Assembly (NCBI RefSeq): GCF_020614375.1 | Contig: NZ_CP085329.1 | Span: forward strand, 1-64,000 | Source: Haladaptatus salinisoli | GTDB lineage: Archaea; Halobacteriota; Halobacteria; Halobacteriales; Haladaptataceae | Direction: 5' to 3' | Length of the DNA stretch: 64,000 nucleotides | Shown here: positions 7,665 through 19,779 of the stretch, piece after piece | Layout of the letters: each line of letters opens with the position of its first letter | How positions within the stretch are numbered: the first letter of the stretch is position 1 | Made by a program: the position numbers and the translations under genes | The notes under the pieces: generated by a model | The model's input: the letters and a program-made list of their open reading frames with translations, nothing else | The model's database searches: none | What the model was told of the DNA's origin: nothing

Positions 7665-8587
7665 GCTCCGGCCTCCTCGCTCGCGCGTTCGAACTCGCGG
7701 ATGAACACGAACACGAAGCCGATGGTCAGGAGGAGCAGGATGACGCCGACCGCGTAGGAGACGCCCATCCGACCCTGCCCGTAGGCGAACCGGTAGAGCA
7801 ACACCGCCAGGACGGAGGTTTCGTAGCCCGGGCCGCCGTTCGTGAGCTGTAGCACCTGCGAAATTTTGGTCATGTTCCAGATGAGCCTGATGCTCACCGC
7901 GACCAGGATGGCGCTTTTCAGCTGAGGGAGCGTCACTCGGAGGAAGGTCTGGACGCGGTTCGCGCCGTACATTCTGGCGCTCTCGTACATCTCCTCGGGG
8001 ATGCTCTCAAGATTGGCGGAGATGATGAGGAACATGAACGGCCAGAACGTCCACGTCGTCACGAACACGACGACTCCGAGCGCCGTGTCGCCGTGACTGC
8101 CCCAGTAGATGGTCTCCTCCAGGACGTTCCACTTGGTGAGGTAGCCGAAGATGGGGCCGAGGTCGGGTTCGAGCAAGTACGCCCAGATGGTTCCTGTCAC
8201 CAGCGGCGGCACCGTGTACGAGATGAGGAACATCCCGGTGACGAAACTCTTCCCTCGCCGGAGTTCGCGCACGGCGAGCGCCGCCGCGATGGCGACGACG
8301 AGCTGAAACAGCGTGGTGAGGGTGAACAACAGGGTCGCCTTCAGCGACGTGTAGAACGGTTCCCACCCGAACAGGAACTCGTAGTTCGCCAGCCCGACCC
8401 ACGTCGGTTCGCCGCCGAACGGCCAGTTGTTGAAGCTCATGTAGATTCCCTGCACGAACGGAATCCACATCAACAGGACGAGGAAGACGAGCACCGGGAG
8501 TATCAGGAGATAGGAGAACCAGTTCTCCGAGAGCGTCTCCCGATACCGCGCGGTTCGCTCCCCGCTCAGGATGTTCTGCGTGGACAT
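7661..8587 (-). CDS. Carbohydrate ABC transporter permease (MalF-like)
   Basis: A 308-residue permease with six predicted membrane spans. The EAA-type loop is MYESARMYGANRVQTFLRVTLPQLK, the usual ATPase contact. The C-terminal GGPGYETSVLAVLLYR block is the MalF-type signature. It starts 1 bp after the stop of the binding-protein gene, so it is in the same transcript and its level depends on the upstream promoter at about 10005. Confidence 0.9.
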   Translation of the reverse strand: MSTQNILSGERTARYRETLSENWFSYLLILPVLVFLVLLMWIPFVQGIYMSFNNWPFGGEPTWVGLANYEFLFGWEPFYTSLKATLLFTLTTLFQLVVAIAAALAVRELRRGKSFVTGMFLISYTVPPLVTGTIWAYLLEPDLGPIFGYLTKWNVLEETIYWGSHGDTALGVVVFVTTWTFWPFMFLIISANLESIPEEMYESARMYGANRVQTFLRVTLPQLKSAILVAVSIRLIWNMTKISQVLQLTNGGPGYETSVLAVLLYRFAYGQGRMGVSYAVGVILLLLTIGFVFVFIREFERASEEAGA

Positions 8588-8588
8588 C

Positions 8589-9980
8589 TCAGAGCTGTAT
8601 TTGGTTCCGGAGCTGTTTCGCCGACCGGGTGCAGGCCTCCTCGGCGGTTATCTTCCCGCGAACGGCCTCCTGAAACAGCGGTCCGGCGATGTTGTACTGG
8701 ATGGCGTTCATGCTCGGATGGCTCGCCCACCCGTGCTCCATCCCCTCGACGGTCGTCTCCAGCGTGGAGATGAAGTTGCTGTTCCCGAGCGCCTTGTCGT
8801 TCTTCAAACTGCCCCAGACGTCCTTCCTGACGGGGAGCGTCGCGAGCGACCGCGGCACCTCCTTTTGGAACTCCTTCGAGAGGAGCTTGTTTATCCACTT
8901 GATGGCGGTGTCCTCGTGCTTCTTCCAGACGTTCGCTTTAACGCCGTCGGGTTTCCGCATGAGCGCGATGCATTGGGTGAAGAACTCGCCGCGGTTTCCG
9001 GCCTTGCCCTTCCAGGACGGTCCGAAGACGATGGTTCCGTCCTTGAGCATCTTCTCGGCGCGACTCCGGAACAGGCCGAAGTCCTTCGTGCTCCCCTGGT
9101 ACATGCTCACCGACCCGTCGATGAGCATCTGGGCGACCCCCTCGTTGGACGCCGTCGGAGCCTTGTCCGACGAGAGGCCGTGTTTTCGGTAGATGTCGAC
9201 GTACCGCTTGGTCGCTTTCTTCCACACGTCGTTATCGTACGTGACGTCCGACCAGTCCTTGTCGAGGTACATGCCGTCGTAACCCCCCTCGGAGGCCGTC
9301 CACGTCACGAGCGCCTCGTCGGTCACGTCGCCCTGCGCGCCGTAAATCTGGAAGCCGTGGTCGCCCGGCCCCTTCTCCTGGAGCCGTTTCGCGACTCGAA
9401 GGAGGTCCTGGTAATTCTTCGGCGGGAAGTCGTCCTCGATGGAGAGACCGGCCTTCTCGAAGTGGTCGGCGCGCGCGATGAACGGCGCGCCGACCTCCAT
9501 TCCGACGGGGATCTCGTATAGCTTCGCGTCGAATCCGCGATAGCAGCTCTGGGCCTTGTCGAACGCCCATTTGACGTTCTTCAGCGCGTCGTCGCTGAGC
9601 CGATCCTTGTACTCGTCGACCGGCTTCACCCAGCCCGGTTCGATGAACTGTCCGTTGAGCGAGTTCGTCGAATCGTAGATGACCGGACGGTTTCCGTTCT
9701 GGATGTTGTTCTTCCACTTACCGCCGTTGATGTCGTCCCAACTGGACCAGTTCATCTTCATCTGGACGTCGTGGTTCTTCTCGAACTCCTTGACCGACGA
9801 CTCCATCAACGTCTTGGCGACTTCCGACTGCGAGTGGAAGTACTCCCAGTACTCGAAGCTGTCTCCGCCTCCGCCGGAGCCGTTTCCACCCGTTATGTTG
9901 CTGATGCAGCCGGATAGGCCCGTAACTCCACCGATACCTGCGGCTTTGATAAACTGCCGTCTTCGTGTCTCGCCCGGCAT
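8589..9980 (-). CDS. Sugar ABC transporter solute-binding lipoprotein (family 1)
   Basis: A 463-residue secreted binding protein. The signal has twin arginines (RRRQFIK, residues 6-12) and a lipobox ending in Cys25 (LSGC), so it is exported folded by Tat and lipid-anchored outside the membrane. A Gly/Ser linker follows, then a two-lobed type 1 sugar-binding fold (EYWEYFHSQ at the first strand). The frame begins at 9992, but the ATG at 9980 is preferred because the Tat motif follows at once and a TATA-like ATATACC-type box (minus strand, 10003-10010) lies about 27 bp upstream. First gene of the importer operon; divergent from the 2-hydroxyacid dehydrogenase. Confidence 0.9.
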   Translation of the reverse strand: MPGETRRRQFIKAAGIGGVTGLSGCISNITGGNGSGGGGDSFEYWEYFHSQSEVAKTLMESSVKEFEKNHDVQMKMNWSSWDDINGGKWKNNIQNGNRPVIYDSTNSLNGQFIEPGWVKPVDEYKDRLSDDALKNVKWAFDKAQSCYRGFDAKLYEIPVGMEVGAPFIARADHFEKAGLSIEDDFPPKNYQDLLRVAKRLQEKGPGDHGFQIYGAQGDVTDEALVTWTASEGGYDGMYLDKDWSDVTYDNDVWKKATKRYVDIYRKHGLSSDKAPTASNEGVAQMLIDGSVSMYQGSTKDFGLFRSRAEKMLKDGTIVFGPSWKGKAGNRGEFFTQCIALMRKPDGVKANVWKKHEDTAIKWINKLLSKEFQKEVPRSLATLPVRKDVWGSLKNDKALGNSNFISTLETTVEGMEHGWASHPSMNAIQYNIAGPLFQEAVRGKITAEEACTRSAKQLRNQIQL

Positions 9981-10172
9981 ACTGTGACACACGCGAACAT
10001 AGGTATATAAATCTTTGGCGGGCGGCGTTCAGCTAATCGAACTCGTCGGATAATCACCCGCGAAGAACGGTTGACACGTAGCCCGCTAGGGGAAACACTA
10101 ATAACGCGCCTTCGGAATTTTAAACTGTGCCGCGGGAAGAGCGTTGCTCACGCCCGTCGGCGGACCCAAACC
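9981..10172. promoter_or_regulatory. Divergent promoter region, ABC importer 1 / 2-hydroxyacid dehydrogenase
   Basis: A TATA-like element for the importer lies at 10003-10010 (minus strand) and one for the dehydrogenase at about 10116-10124 (AATTTTAAA). Between them, GTTC-N8-GAAC at 10027-10042 resembles the GTTC-N9-GAAC motif elsewhere but has one base less in the spacer, so I do not count it as a site. Confidence 0.5.
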
Positions 10173-11144
10173 ATGACCGATGAAACACCGGATATCCTCG
10201 TACTGCGAAGCGACACGCACGGACTGCCGGCGGACGCGTACGCCGACCTGCTCGCCGACCGACTGCCGAACCACCGCGTCCGGCTCGCCCGGACGCCCGC
10301 GGAGGAGCGGGAACTCATCCGAGGTGCGCGCGTCGTCTCCGGCGTCGATATCGACGAGAGCCTCCTGGAACGCGCGGAGAACCTCCGGCTGTTCGCGGGC
10401 GTGGCGGCGGGCTACGACCACCTGCCCTTAGAGACGCTGGCGGAGATGGACGTCGCGGTGACCAACGCGTCGGGAATCCACGCGCCGAACATCGCGGAGC
10501 AGGTGCTCGGATACGTGTTGACCTTCTCGCGCCGACTTCGGGAGGGGTGGGAGCGCGAGAAGCGCCGCGAGTGGCGGCACTATCAGGCGGGCGAGTTGAA
10601 GGGCAGCACCGTCACCGTCGTCGGCCTGGGTGCCATCGGCGAGGCCGTCGTCGAGCGGTTGGGCGGGTTCGACGTCCACACGGTCGGCGTCCGATACACG
10701 CCGGAGAAGGGCGGCCCGACCGACGAGGTCATCGGATTCGAACGGGAGGCGTTCCATGAGGCCCTCTCGCGGACGGACTACCTCGTCGTCGCCGCGCCGC
10801 TGACCGACGCGACGCGAAAGCTCGTCTCGGACGAGGAGTTCCGGACGCTGCCGCCGAACGCGACGGTCATCAACGTCGGCCGCGGGAAGATAATCGACTC
10901 CGACGCGCTGCTGTCGGCGATTCAGAAGAACCAGATCGACGGTGCCGCGCTCGACGTGACCGACCCCGAACCGCTCCCGGCCGACCACCCGCTCTGGCGG
11001 TTCGAAAACGTCGCCATCACTCCGCACAACGCCGGCCACAGCCCGAAACACTGGGACAGGCTGGCGGACATCGTCGCGGGCAACGTCGAACTGCTCGCCG
11101 AGACGGGTACCGTCGACGAACTGGAGAACGTCGTTCAGTCCTGA
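10173..11144 (+). CDS. D-2-hydroxyacid dehydrogenase (NAD-binding)
   Basis: A 323-residue member of the D-isomer-specific 2-hydroxyacid dehydrogenase family, which interconverts 2-oxoacids and D-2-hydroxyacids with NAD(P)H. The Rossmann motif is VVGLGAIGEAV. The catalytic Arg-Glu-His set is visible: NVGRGKIID, the Glu of DVTDPEPLP and PHNAGHSP. The frame extends upstream to 10071, but that part is arginine-rich and unlike the family, and the ATG at 10173 starts the conserved domain. It diverges from the sugar importer and precedes an IclR regulator, so it probably belongs to the same catabolic unit. Glyoxylate/hydroxypyruvate or an acid-sugar derivative are plausible substrates; not determinable here. 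Confidence 0.88.
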   Translation: MTDETPDILVLRSDTHGLPADAYADLLADRLPNHRVRLARTPAEERELIRGARVVSGVDIDESLLERAENLRLFAGVAAGYDHLPLETLAEMDVAVTNASGIHAPNIAEQVLGYVLTFSRRLREGWEREKRREWRHYQAGELKGSTVTVVGLGAIGEAVVERLGGFDVHTVGVRYTPEKGGPTDEVIGFEREAFHEALSRTDYLVVAAPLTDATRKLVSDEEFRTLPPNATVINVGRGKIIDSDALLSAIQKNQIDGAALDVTDPEPLPADHPLWRFENVAITPHNAGHSPKHWDRLADIVAGNVELLAETGTVDELENVVQS

Positions 11145-11275
11145 CGCCCCCTTCGGTCTCGTTCGTGGGCGAAGGTTCGGAGTCCCGCGCTCGACGGTTC
11201 GGCGGCGACTCGGTGACGACTTGGACGTCTCGACTTCCCGCGGAGCTTCCGAAACGCTTCGTCTCGCGAAGGGTC

Positions 11276-11292
11276 GGTCAAGATTATTGAAC
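11276..11292. promoter_or_regulatory. Near-match GTTC-N9-GAAC site upstream of IclR-1
   Basis: GGTCAAGATTATTGAAC; on the other strand GTTCAA-N5-TTGACC, one mismatch from perfect symmetry. It lies about 28 bp before the TATA-like TTTAAAA (11320-11327) of the IclR-1 gene, a sensible place for autoregulation. Confidence 0.4.
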
Positions 11293-11350
11293 GACCGGAA
11301 TCGCCGGCGGAAGGCGCACATTTAAAACAACGAGGGCTGTCGGTACGAAC

Positions 11351-12133
11351 ATGAGCGACGATTCGTCCGAAGCAGGCGCAGGAAACACGCTCGGGTCGAT
11401 CGAGAAGGCGTTCACCATTCTCGAACAGCTCAAGACGGTGGAGCGAGCGGGTCTTTCGGAGCTGTCGAACCAGTTGGATATTCCGAAGAGCACGGTTCAC
11501 ATCTACCTCCAGACGCTACGGAAGAGCGGTTTCATCGTGCGCGACGGCGACGAGTACACCCTCAGCTTCCGCTTCCTCGAATACGGCGGGAGCTTCCGCA
11601 ACCAGTCGAAACTCTACCAGGCCGCGCGGTTGGAGGTGGACAAACTCGCGCTGGACACCGGCGAGGTCGCGAACCTCGGCGTGGAGGAGAACGGACTGCG
11701 GGTGTTGATCTACAAGTCGGAAGGTCCGGAAGCCATCCACGACAATGCCCCCATCGGCGAGTACACGAACATGCACTGGACGGCGCTCGGAAAAGCGATG
11801 TTGGCCCACTTTCCGAGGGCGCGCGTGGAGTCCATCGTCGAGACGCACGGGTTGCCGCGAGCGAACGAGTACACGATAACGGACGCCGACGAACTGTTCG
11901 CCGAACTGGAGCGCGTTCGAGAGCGGGGATACTCCGTCGAGGACCAGGACCGAAGGCAGGGCGTCCTCACTATCGGTGCGCCGATCATGAACCGGAGCAC
12001 GGACGAAGTCATCAGCGCGGTTTCGGTTTCGGGGCCGAAGAGCCGCGTGGACGAGTCGAAGCGAATCGACGACCTCGTCGCAGCCGTCAAGAAGGCGGCG
12101 AACGTCATCGAACTTCGCTACTCCCACTACTAG
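11351..12133 (+). CDS. IclR-family transcriptional regulator (IclR-1)
   Basis: A 260-residue regulator. Residues about 13-75 form the N-terminal winged helix-turn-helix (GSIEKAFTILEQL ... LDIPKSTVHIYLQTLRKSGFI). Residues 85-258 are the IclR effector domain (MHWTALGKAMLAHFP, GYSVEDQDRRQGVLTIGAPI). IclR proteins usually sense a small metabolite and act on nearby operons. Candidates are the importer and dehydrogenase to the left or the GH3 gene to the right. A TATA-like element at 11320-11327 is about 27 bp upstream of the ATG. The 917-bp gap after this gene is packed with palindromes. Confidence 0.92.
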   Translation: MSDDSSEAGAGNTLGSIEKAFTILEQLKTVERAGLSELSNQLDIPKSTVHIYLQTLRKSGFIVRDGDEYTLSFRFLEYGGSFRNQSKLYQAARLEVDKLALDTGEVANLGVEENGLRVLIYKSEGPEAIHDNAPIGEYTNMHWTALGKAMLAHFPRARVESIVETHGLPRANEYTITDADELFAELERVRERGYSVEDQDRRQGVLTIGAPIMNRSTDEVISAVSVSGPKSRVDESKRIDDLVAAVKKAANVIELRYSHY

Positions 12134-12182
12134 CTGCGATACGTTCGTTTTCCGACACTTGGATGCAACGGAAGGGAGACGT

Positions 12183-12219
12183 GTTCGACACTCTTGAACA
12201 AAGTTCTATACGCCGGAAC
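12183..12219. promoter_or_regulatory. Tandem GTTC-N9-GAAC sites after IclR-1
   Basis: GTTCGACACTCTTGAAC (12183-12199) and GTTCTATACGCCGGAAC (12203-12219) are both 17 bp with exact GTTC/GAAC ends. Their starts are 20 bp apart, close to two helical turns, so two dimers could bind the same face of the DNA. Confidence 0.55.
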
Positions 12220-12242
12220 GTGTAGCGCTCTCGCGAGAGGCA

Positions 12243-12262
12243 TTACATAACTAACGGTGTAA
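12243..12262. promoter_or_regulatory. TTACA-N10-TGTAA palindrome, site 2
   Basis: TTACATAACTAACGGTGTAA starts 110 bp after the IclR-1 stop codon. It matches site 1 (2582-2601) at 16 of 20 positions. Confidence 0.55.
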
Positions 12263-12420
12263 TCTTAGTTCCGATACGTTCCCCTTCGTATGACCGTATG
12301 AAATCGCCTCCGGCGCCGTATTTCGCTCCCGTAGACGGTGGACGAACGCTGTTGGAGCAGCGTGAACGGACGTCACCGAGGCCGTCGGACGGAGGGTGCG
12401 GGTCGCTCACCGGTCGCTCC

Positions 12421-12437
12421 GTTCAACGTTCTTGAAT
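12421..12437. promoter_or_regulatory. Near-match GTTC-N9-GAAC site
   Basis: GTTCAACGTTCTTGAAT: arms GTTCAA and TTGAAT around CGTTC, one mismatch at the outer base. Confidence 0.35.
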
Positions 12438-12606
12438 ACACCTTCTCGCCCGTCGTCGCTCCGGGTACGAGCCGTTTCCGTCGAACGAAACTGACGGCAC
12501 ATGGGTCAATACGTCCGGTAGTGACGGTCGCACCGGTATTGGACGACCACCGGAACGACCGCGGGACTGTGACGGTTGCCGACTGGGAACGCCGGCCGGC
12601 AGGACC

Positions 12607-12623
12607 GTTCTCAATTTGAAAAC
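12607..12623. promoter_or_regulatory. Near-match GTTC-N9-GAAC site
   Basis: GTTCTCAATTTGAAAAC: one mismatch in the right arm. Its centre resembles the sites at 41298 (TATTTGA) and 41434 (CTATTTC). Confidence 0.35.
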
Positions 12624-12700
12624 GAGAGGCGGTTGTCCGTGGCTCGTAGGACGAACCGTTCCTCTCCGGTAGCTCGGAACGAGCGACGCCGATTCGGCTA

Positions 12701-12730
12701 AACCATTACAACGATACGGTTGTAAAGGTT
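12701..12730. promoter_or_regulatory. TTACA-N10-TGTAA palindrome, site 3, extended arms
   Basis: The core TTACAACGATACGGTTGTAA (12706-12725) sits inside a longer inverted repeat. The arms at 12701-12712 and 12719-12730 are 12 bp each with one mismatch and a 6-bp spacer (GATACG), the strongest dyad in the window. It lies about 320 bp before the GH3 start. Confidence 0.6.
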
Positions 12731-12791
12731 ATCGCTCGGTGGTTCCGAACGACGCTCGCGGATGGTTCGGTCGGGATACCGGTCCCTTGTT

Positions 12792-12808
12792 GTTCCCTAT
12801 CACGGAAC
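12792..12808. promoter_or_regulatory. GTTC-N9-GAAC site upstream of GH3
   Basis: GTTCCCTATCACGGAAC, exact GTTC/GAAC ends, about 240 bp before the GH3 start. Confidence 0.5.
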
Positions 12809-12925
12809 CGGTCGACCGGTCGTTTCGACGACCGTTCTGCCGAACCGTCCTAACTTCGGCTTCCGGTTGCGGCCGATATTTTCGGCGATTCTCGCGGTCA
12901 CCGCTCGACCGAACGCTCGGGAGCG

Positions 12926-12942
12926 GTTCTGAAAAAGGGAAC
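12926..12942. promoter_or_regulatory. GTTC-N9-GAAC site closest to GH3
   Basis: GTTCTGAAAAAGGGAAC, exact GTTC/GAAC ends, about 80 bp upstream of the TATA-like element of the GH3 gene. Confidence 0.5.
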
Positions 12943-13050
12943 GATTTCCACGAAACGCCCGTCCTGGACGAGCGCGCGAAGGAGGTATCGATGTGAGACG
13001 GGTTACCATCGTCCGAATCCTTAAGAGACGGGGTTGCGAGAACTCGAGTG

Positions 13051-15381
13051 ATGCAAGTCGGATCAGACCGCGGAGGCGATCGAACCTCCGCAGAATGGCG
13101 CGTAGAAGCGCTTCTCGATCGGATGACCCTGGATGAGAAGGCCGCGCAGTTGGGGTCGGTGAACGCCGAAAAACTGCTCGACGACGACGGAAACGTGGAT
13201 CGGGAGGCGGCGGAACGGCACCTCGAAAACGGTATCGGGCACTTGACCCGAATCGGCGGCGAGGGGAGTCTCTCCCCGCGCGACGCCGCGGCACGGACGA
13301 ACGAACTCCAGGCGTTCCTTCAGGACGAGACGCGACTCGGCATTCCCGCGATCCCGCACGAGGAATGTCTGAGCGGATACATGGGCCCCGAGGGGACGAC
13401 GTTCCCTCAGACGATGGGACTCGCCTGCACGTGGTCGCCGGGGCTCGTCGAGGAGGTCACGTCCACGATCCGAAGTCAACTGGAAGCGATCGGCACTGCT
13501 CACGCGCTCTCCCCCGTTCTGGACGTCGCCCGCGATCTTCGGTGGGGCCGCGTCGAGGAGACGTTCGGCGAGGATCCGTACCTGGTCGCGACGATGGCCT
13601 GCAGCTACGTGAACGGTTTGCAGGGCGCTGGAGACGGCGTCTCGGCGACGCTCAAACATTTCGCCGGGCACGGTGCTGGCGAGGGCGGGAAGAACCGCAG
13701 TTCGGTCAACGTCGGTCGGCGGGAGCTCCGCGAAACCCACCTGTTCCCCTTTGAGGCCGCCGTCCGGACGGCCCACGCCGAGTCCGTGATGAACGCATAT
13801 CACGACATCGACGGCATCCCGTGCGCGAGCGACGAGTGGCTGTTGACGGACGTGCTCCGCGACGAGTGGGGGTTCGACGGCACGGTGGTCTCCGACTACT
13901 ACAGCGTCGAGTTCCTCCGGAGCGAACACGGCGTCGCAGCGTCGAAGCGTGAAGCCGGCGTAACAGCTGTCGAGGCTGGCATCGACGTCGAACTCCCCTA
14001 CACGGACTGCTACGGCGAACACCTCGTGGACGCAGTCGAGGAGGGCGAACTGGCCGAGAAGACGCTCGATGCGGCGGTTCGCCGCGTCCTCCGCGCTAAA
14101 GTTCGGAAAGGGTTGTTCGACGACGCGACCGTCGACGTCGACGCCGCCGACGGCCCGTTTAACACCGCCGAGGCGGATGAACTCACCGCGCGCGCGGCCC
14201 GTGAATCGATGACCCTCCTGAAGAACGAGGACGACCTCCTACCCTTGAGTGGCGAGGAGACGGCGTCCGTCGCGATCGTCGGGCCGAAGGCCGACGACGC
14301 GCAGGAGCTCATGGGCGACTACGCCTACGCCGCCCACTACCCCGAAGAGGAGGTCGAACTCGACGCGACGACGCCGCTCGACGCCGTCCGAGCGCGCGGC
14401 GAATCGGCCGGATTCGAAGTCGTCCACGAGCCGGGGTGCACGACGACCGGTCCCTCGACCGAAGGTTTCGAGGCGGCCGAATCGGCTGCCGCCGACGCCG
14501 ACGTCGCCGTCGCGTTCGTCGGCGCGCGTTCTGCCGTCGATTTCACCGATTTCGACGAGGAGAAGGTCGACCGCCCGAGCGTGCCCACCAGTGGTGAGGG
14601 CTGCGACGTGGTCGACCTGGATCTCCCCGGCGTCCAACAGGAGCTCGTCGAGCGCGTCCGCGCGACGGGGACGCCGCTGATCGTCGTCGTCGTGAGCGGG
14701 AAGCCACATTCCATCGAGTGGATCGCGGAGAAAGTGCCAGCGGTTCTCCACGCGTGGCTTCCCGGAGAACGTGGCGGCGAGGGTATCGCGGCCGTGTTGT
14801 TCGGCGAACACAACCCCGGCGGTCGCCTCGCCGTCTCTATCCCGCGGTCGGTCGGCCAACTGCCGGTTCACTACGACCGGAAACCGAACACCGCGAACGA
14901 GGAGTACGTCTACGCGGGGAGCGAGCCGCTCTACCCGTTCGGTCACGGGTTGAGCTACACCGATTTCGAGTACGGCGACCTCTCACTGTCGACCGATGCG
15001 CTCGCTCCGGCCGGGAGCATCACCGCCGAAATCACGGTTCGGAACGCGGGCGACCGCGGCGGACACGAGGTCGCCCAACTGTACGTCAGCGCGGAGAATC
15101 CGAGCCAAGCCCGGCCGGTGCAGGAACTGGTCGGGTTCGAACGCGTGTACCTTGACGCCGGCGAATCGAAGCGCGTCTGTTTCACCGTCGACGCCTCGCA
15201 GTTGGCGTTCCACGACCGCGACATGAACCTCGCCGTCGAGGCGGGTCCCTACGAGTTCCGCATCGGCCGGTCGGCGAGCGATATCGTTGCGGCGGCGGCG
15301 TTCGAGGTGACCGCGACAAAGGACGTGCCGGCGACCGGCCGAACGTACTTCACGGAGACGCGAGTCGAGGACGGCGAATAG
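13051..15381 (+). CDS. Glycoside hydrolase family 3 (beta-glucosidase/beta-xylosidase)
   Basis: A 776-residue GH3 enzyme that releases terminal beta-linked sugars from oligosaccharides with retention. Domains: (beta/alpha)8 barrel (about 10-330) with LKHFAGHG and the nucleophile Asp282 in VVSDYYSV; alpha/beta sandwich (about 375-600) with MTLLKNEDDLLPL; C-terminal fibronectin-III-like domain (about 655-745, GHEVAQLYVS and VQELVGFERVYL). I see no signal peptide, so it acts inside the cell on imported oligosaccharides. A GTG at 13048 precedes the chosen ATG at 13051, and a TATA-like element lies about 28 bp upstream. Given the GH67 and Xac genes, beta-xylosidase activity is a reasonable guess. 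Confidence 0.92.
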   Translation: MQVGSDRGGDRTSAEWRVEALLDRMTLDEKAAQLGSVNAEKLLDDDGNVDREAAERHLENGIGHLTRIGGEGSLSPRDAAARTNELQAFLQDETRLGIPAIPHEECLSGYMGPEGTTFPQTMGLACTWSPGLVEEVTSTIRSQLEAIGTAHALSPVLDVARDLRWGRVEETFGEDPYLVATMACSYVNGLQGAGDGVSATLKHFAGHGAGEGGKNRSSVNVGRRELRETHLFPFEAAVRTAHAESVMNAYHDIDGIPCASDEWLLTDVLRDEWGFDGTVVSDYYSVEFLRSEHGVAASKREAGVTAVEAGIDVELPYTDCYGEHLVDAVEEGELAEKTLDAAVRRVLRAKVRKGLFDDATVDVDAADGPFNTAEADELTARAARESMTLLKNEDDLLPLSGEETASVAIVGPKADDAQELMGDYAYAAHYPEEEVELDATTPLDAVRARGESAGFEVVHEPGCTTTGPSTEGFEAAESAAADADVAVAFVGARSAVDFTDFDEEKVDRPSVPTSGEGCDVVDLDLPGVQQELVERVRATGTPLIVVVVSGKPHSIEWIAEKVPAVLHAWLPGERGGEGIAAVLFGEHNPGGRLAVSIPRSVGQLPVHYDRKPNTANEEYVYAGSEPLYPFGHGLSYTDFEYGDLSLSTDALAPAGSITAEITVRNAGDRGGHEVAQLYVSAENPSQARPVQELVGFERVYLDAGESKRVCFTVDASQLAFHDRDMNLAVEAGPYEFRIGRSASDIVAAAAFEVTATKDVPATGRTYFTETRVEDGE

Positions 15382-15455
15382 CCACCCTTCGGAGACGGTT
15401 CTCGTTTCGCGTGGATCGCCGTCGAAAGAACTGACCTGCTCGCGGAATCGGGGAT

Positions 15456-16337
15456 TCAGACGGTCACCGTCTTGTTCACCAGGCGTCCGATGTGGTCGAT
15501 GTCGATGGTGACCTTGTCGCCTTCGAGGAGGGTGAACGTCTCCGGAGGGACGAGCGCGGTACCGGTGAGCAGAATCAGCGTCTCGGGCAGGTTGTTGTGG
15601 CGGCGGAGGTAGGAGACGAGTTCCTCGCAGGAAGTCGCCATCTCGCCCGTCGAGGTCGACCCCTCGTAAACCATCTCGCCGTCGCGCTCTATCGACAGCG
15701 ACATCTGAAGGTCGTGGGGATCGCGGATGGTCTCCGGAGTGGCGATGCAAGGACCGATGGAGCAGCAGCGGTCGTACACCTTGGCCTGCGGGAGGTAGAG
15801 CGGATTCTCTCCCTCGATATCCCGGCTGGAAACGTCGTTGCCGATGGTGTAACCGACGACGTCGCCGCGGTGGAGGACGACGCCCAGTTCCGGTTCAGGA
15901 ACGTTCCAACTGGAATCGCCGCGTACGCCGATTTCCTCCAGCGGACCGACCGTCCGCGACGGCGTCGCCTTCAGGAACAGTTCCGGACGTTCCCGCTCGT
16001 AGACGTCGATGTACACCTCCGGCTTTCCGCTTTCGGCCTCGCGGGCCTCCTCGCTGATGCGGTAGGTGACGCCGGCCGCCCATACCTCGTCCGCGATGAC
16101 CGGCTGGAGGACGTTCTCGTCGAGGACGCTCCGATCGATGCGGTCGGAGTCGTCGAGACGTTTGCGGGCGATAGCGTCGATGGACTCGTCGTTCGCGTTC
16201 GCGGCGCGTGCCAGCGCCCGGAACGAGCCGAGGTCGGGCGAGGCGGAGGTCAAATCATACGCGGTTTCGTCGTCAGCTACCGCGATGAGCGAATCCGTGG
16301 CTGCACGCTCTCCGCCGTGGAGTCGGTAATAGCGCAT
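15456..16337 (-). CDS. xacE: FAH-family 2-keto-3-deoxy-pentonate dehydratase (XacE-like)
   Basis: A 293-residue fumarylacetoacetate-hydrolase-fold protein. The metal-site elements are EPELGVVLHR and IGNDVSSRDIEGENP. In the Haloferax pentose pathway the dehydratase that makes alpha-ketoglutarate semialdehyde from 2-keto-3-deoxyxylonate belongs to this family and has this length. The other pathway members (XacD, XacA, XacF-like) are 11-16 kb away in this window, which supports the role. A TATA-like element on the minus strand (16357-16366) lies about 25 bp before the ATG. Other FAH enzymes (acylpyruvases, ureidoglycolate lyases) are the alternative. Confidence 0.75.
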   Translation of the reverse strand: MRYYRLHGGERAATDSLIAVADDETAYDLTSASPDLGSFRALARAANANDESIDAIARKRLDDSDRIDRSVLDENVLQPVIADEVWAAGVTYRISEEAREAESGKPEVYIDVYERERPELFLKATPSRTVGPLEEIGVRGDSSWNVPEPELGVVLHRGDVVGYTIGNDVSSRDIEGENPLYLPQAKVYDRCCSIGPCIATPETIRDPHDLQMSLSIERDGEMVYEGSTSTGEMATSCEELVSYLRRHNNLPETLILLTGTALVPPETFTLLEGDKVTIDIDHIGRLVNKTVTV

Positions 16338-16382
16338 ACATGGTGATGAGCGGACGGTGTTAAAAGAGTATCGCCACGGTAG

Positions 16383-19779
<3,397 letters not shown>

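Larger units (their letters stand above)
12134..13050. other. Gene-free 917-bp gap rich in palindromic sites
   Basis: No supported gene; the short open frames lack motifs and acidic composition. It holds four exact GTTC-N9-GAAC sites (12183, 12203, 12792, 12926), two near matches (12421-12437, 12607-12623) and two TTACA-N10-TGTAA sites (12243, 12706). The GH3 promoter lies at its right end (TTAAG-type element about 13019-13025). An untranslated RNA or a long regulatory region is possible. Confidence 0.6.

Noticed and set aside
10027-10042. GTTC-N8-GAAC as a member of the IclR operator family
   Set aside because: Spacer is one base shorter than in all exact sites, which would rotate the half-sites; same for 40427-40442 (N8) and 23374-23391 (N10).
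12338-12996. Small open frames in the gap before GH3
   Set aside because: Basic, motif-free and not acidic like haloarchaeal proteins; they cross the palindromic sites.
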